Shown: piece by piece, positions 26,100-34,926 of the stretch
Numbering within the stretch: the stretch's first letter is position 1
How the letters are laid out: each line of letters begins with the position of its first letter
Source: Actimicrobium sp. CCC2.4
GTDB lineage: Bacteria; Pseudomonadota; Gammaproteobacteria; Burkholderiales; Burkholderiaceae_D
Length of the DNA stretch: 64,000 nt
Assembly: GCF_034347385.1 (NCBI RefSeq)
Contig: NZ_CP133777.1
Location: 2,480,001 to 2,544,000 of the forward strand
Reading direction: 5' to 3'
The notes under the pieces: model-generated
The model's input: only the letters and a program-made list of their open reading frames with translations
Told to the model about the DNA's origin: nothing
Database searches by the model: none
Position numbers and translations under genes: made by a program

Positions 26100-26385
26100 A
26101 AAAATCGAACTTATGGCTGATTATGGATGTTTCCCACTTTGGTCAGTTGGTTCAGATGAAGTTGGGGATATCAATCCAAACGACTTACCACTTTCGCCTG
26201 AATTGAAACAACTTCTTGCAAACTGGACTCGCACATTCGACCAGACTCTCAACCAGAATTATCCACCTGACTCAGGGTTCAAAAGTGAAATGGAGGAGAT
26301 TGAATTCAGTCAACAAGCGCTGGAATTAGCAAAACAGCTCAGGAAAGAGCTTGGCGCAGAATACGAGGTGATATTTCAGATCTAG
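26089..26385 (+). CDS. small putative immunity protein of the second tip remnant
   Basis: This protein has 98 residues if it starts at GTG 26089, or 90 if it starts at ATG 26113 (MADYGCFPLWSVGSDEVG). It is acidic and helical, with PNDLPLSPELKQLLANW and LELAKQLRKELGAEYEV. Proteins with this MADYGCxPLW...LPLSPEL pattern are familiar to me as hypothetical genes beside secreted toxins, but no formal family name is claimed. The frame is intact although the toxin before it is reduced to a fragment. It would protect against neighbours carrying the matching toxin; this is inference from position. Confidence 0.6.
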   Translation: MENEKIELMADYGCFPLWSVGSDEVGDINPNDLPLSPELKQLLANWTRTFDQTLNQNYPPDSGFKSEMEEIEFSQQALELAKQLRKELGAEYEVIFQI

Positions 26386-26431
26386 TTTATGTCAGGATAA
26401 TCACCAGATACGCGCTTGATTTAATTAGCAC

Positions 26432-26470
26432 GTAGGGCGCAATAAAAAAAGGGCATTGCACCGCATGCAG
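26432..26470. repeat. palindromic repeat, partial copy 2a
   Basis: This is a left arm only: GTAGGGCGCAATAAAAAAAG, then GGCATTGCACCGCATGCAG. It directly abuts the complete copy 2b. The tandem arrangement suggests repeat-on-repeat insertion or a partial duplication. Confidence 0.8.
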
Positions 26471-26473
26471 CGC

Positions 26474-26545
26474 GTAGGGTGCAATAACCGAAGGGCATTG
26501 CACCATCTGCATGCGGTGCAATGCCCTTCGGTTATTGCACCCTAC
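26474..26545. repeat. palindromic repeat, copy 2b (perfect 31-bp arms)
   Basis: The two 31-base arms are exact complements around a 10-base centre (ATCTGCATGC). This is the best-preserved copy and a useful reference for the family. As RNA it would fold into a very stable hairpin in either direction. It separates the second immunity gene from the broken third gene. Confidence 0.95.
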
Positions 26546-26570
26546 CTGCTTATTAAGGCTGCAGAAAACA

Positions 26571-27172
26571 ATGGAAAATTATGATGGAATCAAAAAAAAT
26601 CAGCCTACTTGTCCATCAATATCAAAATATATTTTCAGCCAATTCATTGGTAAAAGAATAGTTGACTTAATACGCTACAGCTGGTGGAAAAAGAAAAAGT
26701 ACCCAATGAGTGCCAAATAAAAAAAGAGCAGTCATTTTCTCTTACCGCTGGACCACTTGCTGTTGTCTTCGAGGACGGCAGTATTTTAGGTGTTGCTAGT
26801 GATCCTAGAATCAATAGCGTAATTGTTTGGTTAGATCAATCTGGCGACCGAACCAATACGACTCAGATGCTGAGCGAGGATCCTGAGCTATTTCCGATTC
26901 GCGCTAGCGATCATGATTATTCGGAACCATCGTGGGGTAAATTTTACCAGCACACTTTGATCGGATTTTCAATTATCAAAAGTAAAAACATGTCAGTAGC
27001 CGAAAATGAATTACCAAGTGAGCTGGGACTACGTATTTATTTTGATAATACTGAGAATTTTATTGCTTCGCATGGATTACATAACGGCTCCGACGATTTT
27101 TCTGTTCTGATGGAGTGCAAAATAAATCCGGTCATCAGGCAGGATTTAGAGGAGTTACCGTTATTGAAATAA
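26571..27172 (+). pseudogene. frameshifted third accessory gene, possible immunity protein
   Basis: The first part, from ATG 26571, reads SKYIFSQFIGKRIVDLIRYSW and stops at 26720. The second frame, from about 26684, reads VPNECQIKKEQSFSLTAGPL, VVFEDGSILGVASDP and GLRIYFDNTENFIASHG to 27172. The two overlap in the A-rich run at 26685-26698, where loss or gain of one A would join them into RYSWWKKEKVPNECQ. The joined protein of about 200 residues looks like a single family of hypothetical proteins found near secreted toxins. I cannot name it. A sequencing error in the A-run is the main alternative to a real mutation. Confidence 0.6.
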
Positions 27173-27258
27173 TCTAGGAGTAAAAGAATCTCCAATCACT
27201 ACGTACTCAATTGCTGCGTAAAAGTGAACACATTCACCGGTTCTGCATACCGCAGCGC

Positions 27259-27330
27259 GTAAGGTGCAACAACCGAAGGGCATTGCACCGTCTGCATGCG
27301 GTGCAATGCCCTTCGGTTATTGCGCCCTAC
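27259..27330. repeat. palindromic repeat, copy 3
   Basis: This 72-base copy has two or three mismatches (GTAAGGTGCAACAACCGAAG on the left, TTGCGCCCTAC on the right). It closes the toxin island on the right; the next gene belongs to the ordinary GC-rich chromosome. Confidence 0.92.
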
Positions 27331-27421
27331 GTGTTAAAAAATTATCAAATAAATCCGACCATCAATCGGATTCAAAGTAAATATCGTTATTGAATTAATA
27401 GACGAATAATAGAATCCCGTA

Positions 27422-29026
27422 TCACTCCGCCCTGAACTGCTGCGCAAACGTAAACTCATCCACCCGCGCTGCATACTTCAATCCCCGGCGCATTGCCCAC
27501 GTAGCAATTTGATGATGCATAGGAATCACCGCATTGTCCTGCAGCGCAATACCAGCCGCCTGCCGCGCATAGTTCTCGCGTTCTGCCGGCTCAACTGCCG
27601 ATAGCGATGAGCGGATCAGCGTGTCGACTTTTGGATTGCTGTAGTTACCCCAGTTCCACGAGCCCCAGCCCGTTTGCGGATTGGTCGTCCCCACCAGCGA
27701 GCGCAGGCCAAAATCTCCGGCCAGCGTGCCCCAGCCCAGCAGTGCCATGCTGAATTCGCTGGCTTTGGCGCGACCGAAATAGACGGCCAGCGGCAGGGTC
27801 TGGACCTTGGCGCGGATGCCGATACGGCTCAGGAATTGCGCGACGGTCTGGATGATTTGTTCGTCATTGATGTAGCGGTTGTTCGGGCCGTGCAGGGTCA
27901 GAGCGAAGCCGTTCGGGTAACCGGCTTCGGCCAGTAATTTTTTGGCACCGGCGGGATCGTAGCCCTCGACTTTGAGGTCGTCGTTGTAGCCGAGGATGCC
28001 GGGAGCGACCAGGTTCGAGGCCGGTTGCGCCAGGCCTTCCATGATGCGTGAGACCAGTGCCGGACGATTGATGGACTTCGAGATGGCCAGCCGGACGCGG
28101 GGGTCGCGCAGCGGGTTTTTTGCCAGTGGCTTGCCGGACAGGTCAGTGATGAACGGTGACGAATGCTCGGCCTGATCCAGGGTCCAGAAAATCGTCCGCC
28201 ACGACACGCGCTGCTCGAGCCGGAAATCGGCGTTGCCCTTGATGCGGGCAATATCGGCCGTCGGGACGGCTTCGATGGCATCGACGTCGCCGGCCAGCAG
28301 GGCGGCCGTGCGCGAGGCGTTGTTGGCAATCACGCGCAGCGTGACCTTGTCCCAGGTCGCCTTTTCACCCCAGTAATCGGCGTTGCGCGCCAGCTCGATG
28401 CGGTCGCCACGCAGGAAGCTCACGAACTTGAACGGTCCGGTGCCGACCACCGCGCGGCCGCTGTTGAAGTCATCGGTGCTGGCGTTCTGTGCAGCTTTTT
28501 TCGAGACGATGAAAATGGTCGACATGTCCAGCGGCAACGGGCCATACGGTGCCGCCGTCGTCAGGCGCAAGGTCAGTGGATCGACCGCCTGCTTGTCGAC
28601 GATCTGGCGGGTGTAAGTCGTGAAAGGGCCGGGGCTGTTGGTCAGCGTTGCCGGGCGGTCGAGGGAAAAAATCACATCCTCGGCCGTGAAGGGCGAGCCG
28701 TCATGGAACTTCACGCCGGGACGCAGCTTGAATTCCCAGGTGGTGGCATTGACCGCGCGCCACGACAGCGCCAGTCCCGGGATCAACTTGCCGCTGGCAT
28801 CGACATTGACCAGCGCATCGAACAGATGCGACGACAGCGCGATGTTCGGGGCGATGTTGAGGTAGTGGGGATCCAGCGAGGACACATCGGCGGCCAGGCC
28901 GAGTTTCAGTTCGGTGGCGTGCGTCACAGTGGCGCCGGTCGCCACCAGCACAAAAAATAGCCGGGCAAGTGTCGTCAGTACGGTGCGCATCGGGGTGGCT
29001 GAGCGTGCAAGAAGAAGCGAGGTCAT
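27422..29026 (-). CDS. periplasmic peptide/nickel-type ABC substrate-binding protein (SBP family 5)
   Basis: From ATG 29026 (AAGGA eight bases upstream) the protein has about 534 residues. It has a signal peptide ending near VTHATELKLGLA. Family 5 blocks are visible: DVSSLDPHYLNIAPN, WEFKLRPGVKFHDGSPFTAE, VGTGPFKFVSF and GFALTLHGPNNRYIND. DppA/OppA-type proteins bind peptides or other small solutes and pass them to an ABC permease. No permease or ATPase gene lies beside it, so it is an orphan that must work with a transporter encoded elsewhere. Substrate cannot be predicted. Confidence 0.88.
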   Translation of the reverse strand: MTSLLLARSATPMRTVLTTLARLFFVLVATGATVTHATELKLGLAADVSSLDPHYLNIAPNIALSSHLFDALVNVDASGKLIPGLALSWRAVNATTWEFKLRPGVKFHDGSPFTAEDVIFSLDRPATLTNSPGPFTTYTRQIVDKQAVDPLTLRLTTAAPYGPLPLDMSTIFIVSKKAAQNASTDDFNSGRAVVGTGPFKFVSFLRGDRIELARNADYWGEKATWDKVTLRVIANNASRTAALLAGDVDAIEAVPTADIARIKGNADFRLEQRVSWRTIFWTLDQAEHSSPFITDLSGKPLAKNPLRDPRVRLAISKSINRPALVSRIMEGLAQPASNLVAPGILGYNDDLKVEGYDPAGAKKLLAEAGYPNGFALTLHGPNNRYINDEQIIQTVAQFLSRIGIRAKVQTLPLAVYFGRAKASEFSMALLGWGTLAGDFGLRSLVGTTNPQTGWGSWNWGNYSNPKVDTLIRSSLSAVEPAERENYARQAAGIALQDNAVIPMHHQIATWAMRRGLKYAARVDEFTFAQQFRAE

Positions 29027-29247
29027 GGAATCCTTAAGGTGCGGGAATGGCGAGCGCGCCATTATCCACCGACTTGCGAAAAACCGGATGCGTGCTGCCG
29101 CGCACAGTATCGACAGGCCGCACGGGAATTCACATCGACGCGGCGGGAAACTGCGCGACAGTCACCGGTACGGCAGCCGCAAATCCGCGCCATCACGCAT
29201 CAGATGGTAAGGTAGATCGCTCTACTCACCCGTATAGAGAAGAATCC

Positions 29248-30168
29248 ATGAAGAAAAAACCCTCCCGGCTACTCATTGCGCTGATCGTCGTTGCTGTTGG
29301 CGCCGGCGCGTTATACCTCTGGACCCAAAGCCGTCGTGTCGACACCGTACAGGAAGTGCCCGCACCGCCGCCTATCCCGCCGCTGTCCAGCACTGCACCC
29401 GCGCCGCCGGAGGCGGCTGATGCGGCCAAGCCGGTCGAGCCCCTCGTCAAATTTCCACTGACGCCCCCCGAGGTCGCAGCAACAGCAGCGCCCGCAGCGG
29501 TGCCGGCTCAGGCATTGCCCACACTGGCTGATTCCGACCCGCTGGTGAGCAAGGAATTGCAAGGACTTTTCCAGCGCAAGGACTTCGTGACCTGGGTGAT
29601 TCCTGCGAGTTTTGTGCGCCATGTGGTGGCGACTGTCGATAACCTCGGCCGGGCGCAAGCACCGAAGGCGGTCTGGCCGGTGCATCCGGCACCAGGTAAA
29701 TTCACCACCGTCACCACGGCAACCGGCGAGGCCATCGCTGCCGATAACGGTGCGCGCTACAGTGCTTTTGTTTCGTTCGTCGAAGCGGTTGATAGCCGCA
29801 AGGCCGTGGCCGTCTACGTGCGCTTGTATCCGTTATTCCAGCAGGCGTATGTCGACCTCGGTTTTCCGAAGCGCTATTTTAATGACCGGCTCGTGGCCGT
29901 CATCGATCAGCTGTTGGCGACACCCAAACCGACAGGCGAGCTGTCGGTCAGCCTGCTGGAAGTGAAGGGACCTATCCCGTCGCTGCGGCCGTGGGTACGT
30001 TACGAGTTCACCGATCCGGAACTGAGAGCGCTGTCGTCCGGCCAGAAAATCATGTTGCGCATGGGGTCGCAGCATCAGCGACGGTTAGATGTCAAGCTGG
30101 CTGAGTTGCGCAAGGAGCTGGTCGCCGCGTCGCAGCGTGGACCGGGCCGGGATGTGCCGGGTAACTGA
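29248..30168 (+). CDS. DUF3014 membrane-anchored protein
   Basis: From ATG 29248 the protein has 306 residues. It has a short basic head and one membrane helix (RLLIALIVVAVGAGALYLW), then a Pro/Ala-rich linker (about residues 35-95), then the DUF3014 domain. Typical blocks are LLQRKDFVTWVIP-like LFQRKDFVTWVIPASFVRH, ARYSAFVSFVEAVDSRKA and YVDLGFPKRYFNDRLVAVID. The domain should face the periplasm. No function is established for the family. The start is set by the helix; the longer frame from 29047 has no fitting N-terminus. Confidence 0.85.
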   Translation: MKKKPSRLLIALIVVAVGAGALYLWTQSRRVDTVQEVPAPPPIPPLSSTAPAPPEAADAAKPVEPLVKFPLTPPEVAATAAPAAVPAQALPTLADSDPLVSKELQGLFQRKDFVTWVIPASFVRHVVATVDNLGRAQAPKAVWPVHPAPGKFTTVTTATGEAIAADNGARYSAFVSFVEAVDSRKAVAVYVRLYPLFQQAYVDLGFPKRYFNDRLVAVIDQLLATPKPTGELSVSLLEVKGPIPSLRPWVRYEFTDPELRALSSGQKIMLRMGSQHQRRLDVKLAELRKELVAASQRGPGRDVPGN

Positions 30169-30235
30169 TACGGCACGTTTCACCGTCGCAGGGACAAGAC
30201 CTCAGGCTTAGTCTCTGCGTATTCCCGTCAGGCGC

Positions 30236-30808
30236 TTACTTCGCCAGATGTTCGACCAGAATTGTTGCACCGACGACGATCAGCACGACGCCACCGAGCA
30301 CCTCTGCGCGCTTGCCGATCGCATCACCCAGGCGGCGGCCGATCAGCACACCCATCGTCACCATGACGGTGGTCGCCGTTCCGATTGCTGCAGCAACCAC
30401 CCAGATATTGATATCAATAAAAGCCAAGCCAATACCAATCACGAGCGCATCGATGCTGGTCGCCACCGCCGTCAGCGCAAGCATCAGGACGGACTTGCTT
30501 TTGGGCGGCTCAGGTACTTCGGTGTCGCTGTCTTTCAGTCCGACGACGATCATCCGGCCACCCAGCACCAGCAGCAAGCCGAAAGCAATCCAGTGATCCC
30601 ATTCGGAAAACCAGCTCACATCAGCTGCCAATGAACCAACGGTCCAACCGATGAGGGGGGTGATGGTCTCGATAATGCCGAACAACATGCCGATTCTGAA
30701 CGCCTGCATGAAGCGGATTTTTCCAAGCGCAGCACCTTTGCCGACCGCAGCAGCAAACGCGTCTGTTGACATGGCAAGTGCGAGAAAAACGATGGCAATA
30801 ACATTCAT
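30236..30808 (-). CDS. mntP: manganese efflux pump MntP
   Basis: This 190-residue membrane protein has six hydrophobic helices in two homologous halves. It exports Mn(II) and protects against manganese excess. The family signatures are FLALAMSTDAFAAAVGKG in helix 1 and LALTAVATSIDALVIGIGLA in the second half, each with the conserved Asp. The start at 30808 gives the normal MntP length; the longer frame to 30910 runs into the riboswitch. Expression should be turned on by manganese through the yybP-ykoY element immediately upstream. Confidence 0.95.
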   Translation of the reverse strand: MNVIAIVFLALAMSTDAFAAAVGKGAALGKIRFMQAFRIGMLFGIIETITPLIGWTVGSLAADVSWFSEWDHWIAFGLLLVLGGRMIVVGLKDSDTEVPEPPKSKSVLMLALTAVATSIDALVIGIGLAFIDINIWVVAAAIGTATTVMVTMGVLIGRRLGDAIGKRAEVLGGVVLIVVGATILVEHLAK

Positions 30809-30875
30809 GTGAGATTTTTTCTTCAGGCCGGGCGCAGGATCAAAGACATCACCGCGCGCCCAACCCCAACGCGGA

Positions 30876-30990
30876 AATGTCTCTGGTCTCGCCAACCGAA
30901 AGGTGCGCACGCCACGGTAGGAGTACCGAGTATGTTGACGTGAGCGCTATTGTCTGTCGACAACAGCAGGCTACTCCCCAAAGAGTGGCC
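30876..30990 (-). ncRNA. yybP-ykoY manganese riboswitch upstream of mntP
   Basis: Read on the minus strand, the leader contains the conserved blocks of this motif in order: CTTTGGGGAGTAGCC, then CACGTCAACATACTCGG, CTACCGTGGCG, and GGTTGGCGAGACCAGAG. CTCT near the 5' end can pair with AGAG after GCGAGACC to close P1. It ends about 68 bases before the mntP ATG. Mn(II) binding to this aptamer switches on mntP-type genes in E. coli and other bacteria, and the same is expected here. The bases between the aptamer and the ATG should hold the expression platform. Confidence 0.9.
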
Positions 30991-31037
30991 GGATACTAGC
31001 GCAGATCGTCGTGACTGGACAGACAATTTATGCCGGA

Positions 31038-32144
31038 TCAGCCTCCGTCTTTTGAATAAAATCGCTCAGTGCTAGTTGATCCGGGCCGATTGTCGAGACG
31101 CGCTTTCGAGAGCGTGACTGCCTCGTGCAGTTTTTGCTCCAGCAATTGCCGGGACGGCAAACCGGTCAGGTACTCGGCAACGTGAATGCCGCTCTGGCCC
31201 AGTTCTAGCAGTTAGATCTGCTCACTGTTCTTGCCGGTGCAAAGGATTATCCCCAGCGGCGGTGCTTCGCCCGGTTCCTGCTCGTGCTTGGCAAGCCAGC
31301 GAAGATACAGCTCCATCTGGCCTTTGTAGGCCGCCTTGAATTCACCCAGCTTCAGTTCAATCGCCACCAGGCGCCGCAAGCGACGGTTGTAGAACAGCAA
31401 GTCGATATAGAAATCGTCATTGTCAATTTGCAGCCGTTTCTGGCGGGCGACAAAGCTGAAGCCGGCCCCCAGCTCTAGCAGGAAATTTTCTAGTTCACGC
31501 AGGATGGCGTCTTCCAGGTCTTTCTCAAGATAGCGGTCCTGCAATCCCAGAAAATCCAGGATGTAGGGATCCTTCAGCACGAGACTTGGTCCGAGCACTC
31601 CCTCATCGCGTAAGGTCGCCAGTTCGCTTGTCAGCAATTCATCCGGTTTGCGCGACAATGCCGTGCGCTCAAACAGCATTGAGTCGAGCCGCCCCTGCAA
31701 GGTACGGGTACTCCAGCCCTCGCTGCGACACATTTCCAGATAAAACTCCCGCTTGAGCGGATCGTCGATGTAGATCAGGCACCGCAAATGGGTCCAGCTC
31801 AATTGTCTACTCAGTGCGTAGACAATGTCCTCGCTCCCGAACACCTCGCCAAAGCGCAGCATGTGACGCAGGTTCTTGGTGCCAAAGCCACGACCATGTT
31901 CGGCTTCCAGTTGGCCTGCCACCGCAGCGACGATCTGCTCACCGTAACCGGCGCGCACCCCCTGAAGTACATCGCTGCGTATGCGCCTACCGATGCGCCA
32001 GTACAGCAGCGTCAATGCCGAATTGACCGTAGCCGCCAGCCCCGTCCGCGCGTCCCCGATCAGAATGCGGATGTCGCAGACGAGGTCATTTGTCGGGGCG
32101 GTCAGTTCCGTTGCTGCGGTTGCTGTCATGTGTTGCGGTTCCAT
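31038..32144 (-). pseudogene. DUF1016 (YhcG-type) PDDEXK nuclease, truncated by a nonsense codon
   Basis: The gene starts at ATG 32144 with AAGGAG eight bases upstream. The N-terminal DUF1016 domain (LLYWRIGRRIRSDVLQG, GFGTKNLRHMLRFGE) and the C-terminal nuclease domain (FYIDLLFYNRRLRRLVAIEL, KLGEFKAAYKGQMELYL) are both present, with D, ExK-like residues in place. After LGIILCTGKNSEQI the frame meets TAA at 31212-31214. The same frame then continues without a stop for about 57 codons (LLELGQSGIHVAEYLTGLPS and beyond) to TGA at 31038. Family members typically read EQIELLELG here, so GAA has become TAA. The catalytic core is complete, so the shortened protein could still be active. Confidence 0.85.
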
Positions 32145-32276
32145 TCGTTTGCTCCTTGATGCGCTGCTGCTTCGATTGATGCGACACAAGCCGGTTGCCA
32201 GTGGTATTTACCATGCAATACGTTTATGCATCTTGTGAATGCCCAACGCGCTCGTATTTTCGTGGGCATCCCTGCT

Positions 32277-33704
32277 TCATCCGACTGCTTCGACTGTCCG
32301 CCTGTGCGCCGCGATAACCTCAAGCGCCGCCAACACATCCTCCGTCATGCTCGTCCCGGCCGCTCCCGCGTTCACCATCGGCGCGCTGGCACACAGCCGC
32401 AACGCCATCACCGGCCTGCCGTCGCGCTCGCCACACGCCACCGCTTGCCCCAGCTGATAGCGGTGCTCTCCGTGCATCAATGCCCGATGCACCGCGCGTG
32501 TTTGCACCGCAGTAAAGTAGCTGCCGTCGGCATGACGAAGCAGGAACGGGAACACCGTTTGCAAGCTATCCCATCCGGCATCGGCCCGGCTCAGCGATGC
32601 CACCGGCAAGGCTTCCAGCAGCGGATCTGAGGCGATACGTGCCTGGACCGCGCGGCCAAACGTCGTCAGCAGGGCGCTGACCTGTGCAGCCGGCAAGCGA
32701 TGAAATTGCTGTAATCCGGGCAGCGCTGCCTGCCAGCGCAGCAGCAGTCCGAAGTTGGTCGACACCGGCAATGACTGCCCGCAGTGCCACTGTGCAGGCC
32801 AGTCTGCCGCGCACGAATAGGCACCGAGCGCCGCGCTCAATCGACGATTCCGGTAACGTTCGGCCAGCACGCCGGGCACCAGCAGCACGCCGCAAAAAGT
32901 CGGACCGCCAGCGAATTTGGAGCCGGTCAGCGCAACCAGAAATCCGCAGGCCAGATAGTCGCGCACACTCGTCGCCGACAACCTGAACTGGCAGGCATCG
33001 ACCAGCACCGTGACCAGTGCCGGCCAGCGTTGCTGCAGCGCCAGCACGGTCGCGCGACCGGGCACCAGCAAACCGGTCTTGCTGAGATCGGTCAGGACCA
33101 GCAACACGCGCTGGCCGGCTTCGGCCGCCTGCGTGACGGCCGCCACGCAATCGGCATCGACCTGTTCCGGATCGCGCAAGCGGCCATCAGTGGTACGTGG
33201 CGAGAGCATTACCAGCGCCGGTTGCCAGTCACTCAATGGCGCGCCGGCCGGAACCAGCGTGCTATGGGCGGCGCAACTGCTGTAGTGATGGCCGCGCAAG
33301 GCAGCAGGCAGTCCGCTGCCGGTTTCGGCGCCGTCTATCATGACGACGCAATCCGGTTGCAGCCAGTGGCCGGCCAGCAAATGCAGGTCGGTGCCGGAGG
33401 CCCCCAGCACCGCGCCGGTATCGGGCCAGCCGCACAGCGCGACCAGTGCATCGCGTACGCGCCCGGCTTCGCTGGCGTAAACCGCTGCGGCCGGTTGCCG
33501 GCGCAAGAGCGTATTGCAGCGCGCATGCAATGCCCCGGCTGCCGCGTAGCCAGGTACCGAAATCACCGATGCCGTCGAGGATCCCAAGGCCACCAGCGTG
33601 GGATCGGGGCAGGGCGGGCAGCCGTAGCGGGAACGCCCGCCGGCGTCGAGGAGCTGCCGGTCATCACCACCGGACAACAGCACATCCTGCAGGGCAGGCA
33701 GCAT
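32277..33704 (-). CDS. fold-type I PLP-dependent enzyme of unassigned function
   Basis: This 475-residue protein has the layout of aminotransferase class V/cysteine desulfurase relatives. There is a cofactor-binding Asp-rich strand (VTVLVDACQFRLS) followed by TGSKFAGGPTFCGVLL, in which Lys263 is the probable PLP lysine. An N-terminal segment AVLGASGTDLHLLAG fits the phosphate-binding region. It does not match any enzyme I can name. One base separates it from the ATP-grasp gene, so they form an operon with the decarboxylase upstream. Desulfurase, lyase or aminotransferase chemistry on an amine or amino acid product are all possible. Confidence 0.7.
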   Translation of the reverse strand: MLPALQDVLLSGGDDRQLLDAGGRSRYGCPPCPDPTLVALGSSTASVISVPGYAAAGALHARCNTLLRRQPAAAVYASEAGRVRDALVALCGWPDTGAVLGASGTDLHLLAGHWLQPDCVVMIDGAETGSGLPAALRGHHYSSCAAHSTLVPAGAPLSDWQPALVMLSPRTTDGRLRDPEQVDADCVAAVTQAAEAGQRVLLVLTDLSKTGLLVPGRATVLALQQRWPALVTVLVDACQFRLSATSVRDYLACGFLVALTGSKFAGGPTFCGVLLVPGVLAERYRNRRLSAALGAYSCAADWPAQWHCGQSLPVSTNFGLLLRWQAALPGLQQFHRLPAAQVSALLTTFGRAVQARIASDPLLEALPVASLSRADAGWDSLQTVFPFLLRHADGSYFTAVQTRAVHRALMHGEHRYQLGQAVACGERDGRPVMALRLCASAPMVNAGAAGTSMTEDVLAALEVIAAHRRTVEAVG

Positions 33705-33705
33705 G

Positions 33706-34920
33706 TCAGTTCGTTGCGCGGGTCTTTTCCAGCAAGCTGCGGAAGGCGGCGAAGACCTTGTGCATCACTGGTTTTTTGTACGGGAACATGCCCTCGGGGT
33801 CCATGTCATGCACGATCATCGCGTTGTCGACTTCAAAGATCAGCAGCTTGCCATCCGGCGTTTCGGCGCAATCGATGCCGACATAGGCCAGCCCGAGACG
33901 CGTGAAGATGGTCTGTATCGCCGCTGCATGGCGCAGCGCAAACTGCGTGTCGAAGTGCGCCATGCAGTCGGCTTCTTCATCGCGCTTGGCCTGGCTTTCC
34001 GTCATGCCGGCGTTGAGGTAATGGATCATCCAGTGCGATGAAATCGCGTAGTGGCAAATGAACGGCTCGCCATCAACCAGCGTGATCCGGTATTTGCGGA
34101 ACTGGCCATCGGTATTGCGGTAATCGACAAAGCGCGACAGATAAAAGCGCGCCGCATCGACGCGCTCGAGATAGCCGGCCACGTCGGCAGGCGTCATCAG
34201 CTTGTCGAGATGTTGTCCGGCATGCGATCCGGTGGGCCGCACGATGACCGGAAAATCGCCATCCGGCAGCAGTGCCGTTGCCGCCAGCGTTCTGTCGCCG
34301 ATCGCCTGCAGCTGTGCCCGGTCAATGCGCACCGTGGCCGGCATCTCGACGCCGGCTATCCCTGCCAGCGCCGCGCAGGCTCCATCGCGCGACAGCACGG
34401 CGATCCGTTCGGGACGGTTGATGACAGGGCGCGGCCAGTCCTGCAAGTCGTCGGCCAGACGCTGCAACAGCCGCTGGTTCCGGTCGGACTCAGCCACCCC
34501 GACCAGCAGCACATCATGCTCGGGAATCGTCAGCGGCCAGTCCGATTCGGTCGTCATGTACAGCATCGTCAGCGCTACATCGCTGTCCTCGATCAAAAAT
34601 TCGACCGGCGTATTGGCCATCAGATCGCCCGGTCCCATGATCACCAGCAGGCGGATGCCGGGTCCGGGTCCGCGCGCCGGCAAGTGATACAGCTGCCGGA
34701 TGGCGATTGCTTCGCCTTGCACGGCCAGCGCGTCGGCACGGTTGCCGGTCAGTTGCAGCACCGTCGAAAAATCCAGGTACGCATGCGCGTCGGCCGGATT
34801 CTGCTGGGCGCGGAGCAGTAAATCCTGGCCCTCCTGCGCCAGACTGTCGCCGGCAAACGCGCGACGCATCAGGGGGGCAACACCAATCAGTGGCGGCAAA
34901 CCGGGTGCGGAAGTGGGCAT
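33706..34920 (-). CDS. TPR/ATP-grasp protein, possible peptide or amide ligase
   Basis: Residues about 20-75 of this 404-residue protein look like a TPR-type helical hairpin (LRAQQNPADAHAYLDFSTVL). The second half has RimK/ATP-grasp features: PVIVRPTGSHAGQHL (lysine replaced by arginine), an FVDYRNTDGQFRKYRITLVD strand pair, and the metal-binding end LIFEVDNAMIVHDMDPEG. The Glu/Asn pair of the ATP-grasp magnesium site appears as EVDN. Ligases of this superfamily join carboxylates to amines through acyl phosphates. It sits between two PLP enzymes in a tight operon. Product and substrates are unknown. Confidence 0.7.
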   Translation of the reverse strand: MPTSAPGLPPLIGVAPLMRRAFAGDSLAQEGQDLLLRAQQNPADAHAYLDFSTVLQLTGNRADALAVQGEAIAIRQLYHLPARGPGPGIRLLVIMGPGDLMANTPVEFLIEDSDVALTMLYMTTESDWPLTIPEHDVLLVGVAESDRNQRLLQRLADDLQDWPRPVINRPERIAVLSRDGACAALAGIAGVEMPATVRIDRAQLQAIGDRTLAATALLPDGDFPVIVRPTGSHAGQHLDKLMTPADVAGYLERVDAARFYLSRFVDYRNTDGQFRKYRITLVDGEPFICHYAISSHWMIHYLNAGMTESQAKRDEEADCMAHFDTQFALRHAAAIQTIFTRLGLAYVGIDCAETPDGKLLIFEVDNAMIVHDMDPEGMFPYKKPVMHKVFAAFRSLLEKTRATN

Positions 34921-34926
34921 GGCGGT

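Noticed and set aside
24551-27330. CRISPR array suggested by repeated 30-base units
   Set aside because: Copies are hundreds of bases apart, are inverted repeats with 31-base arms, and have genes rather than uniform spacers between them. No cas gene is present.
29047-29247. N-terminal extension of the DUF3014 protein
   Set aside because: It lies upstream of a well-placed ATG and typical membrane anchor and looks like intergenic sequence.
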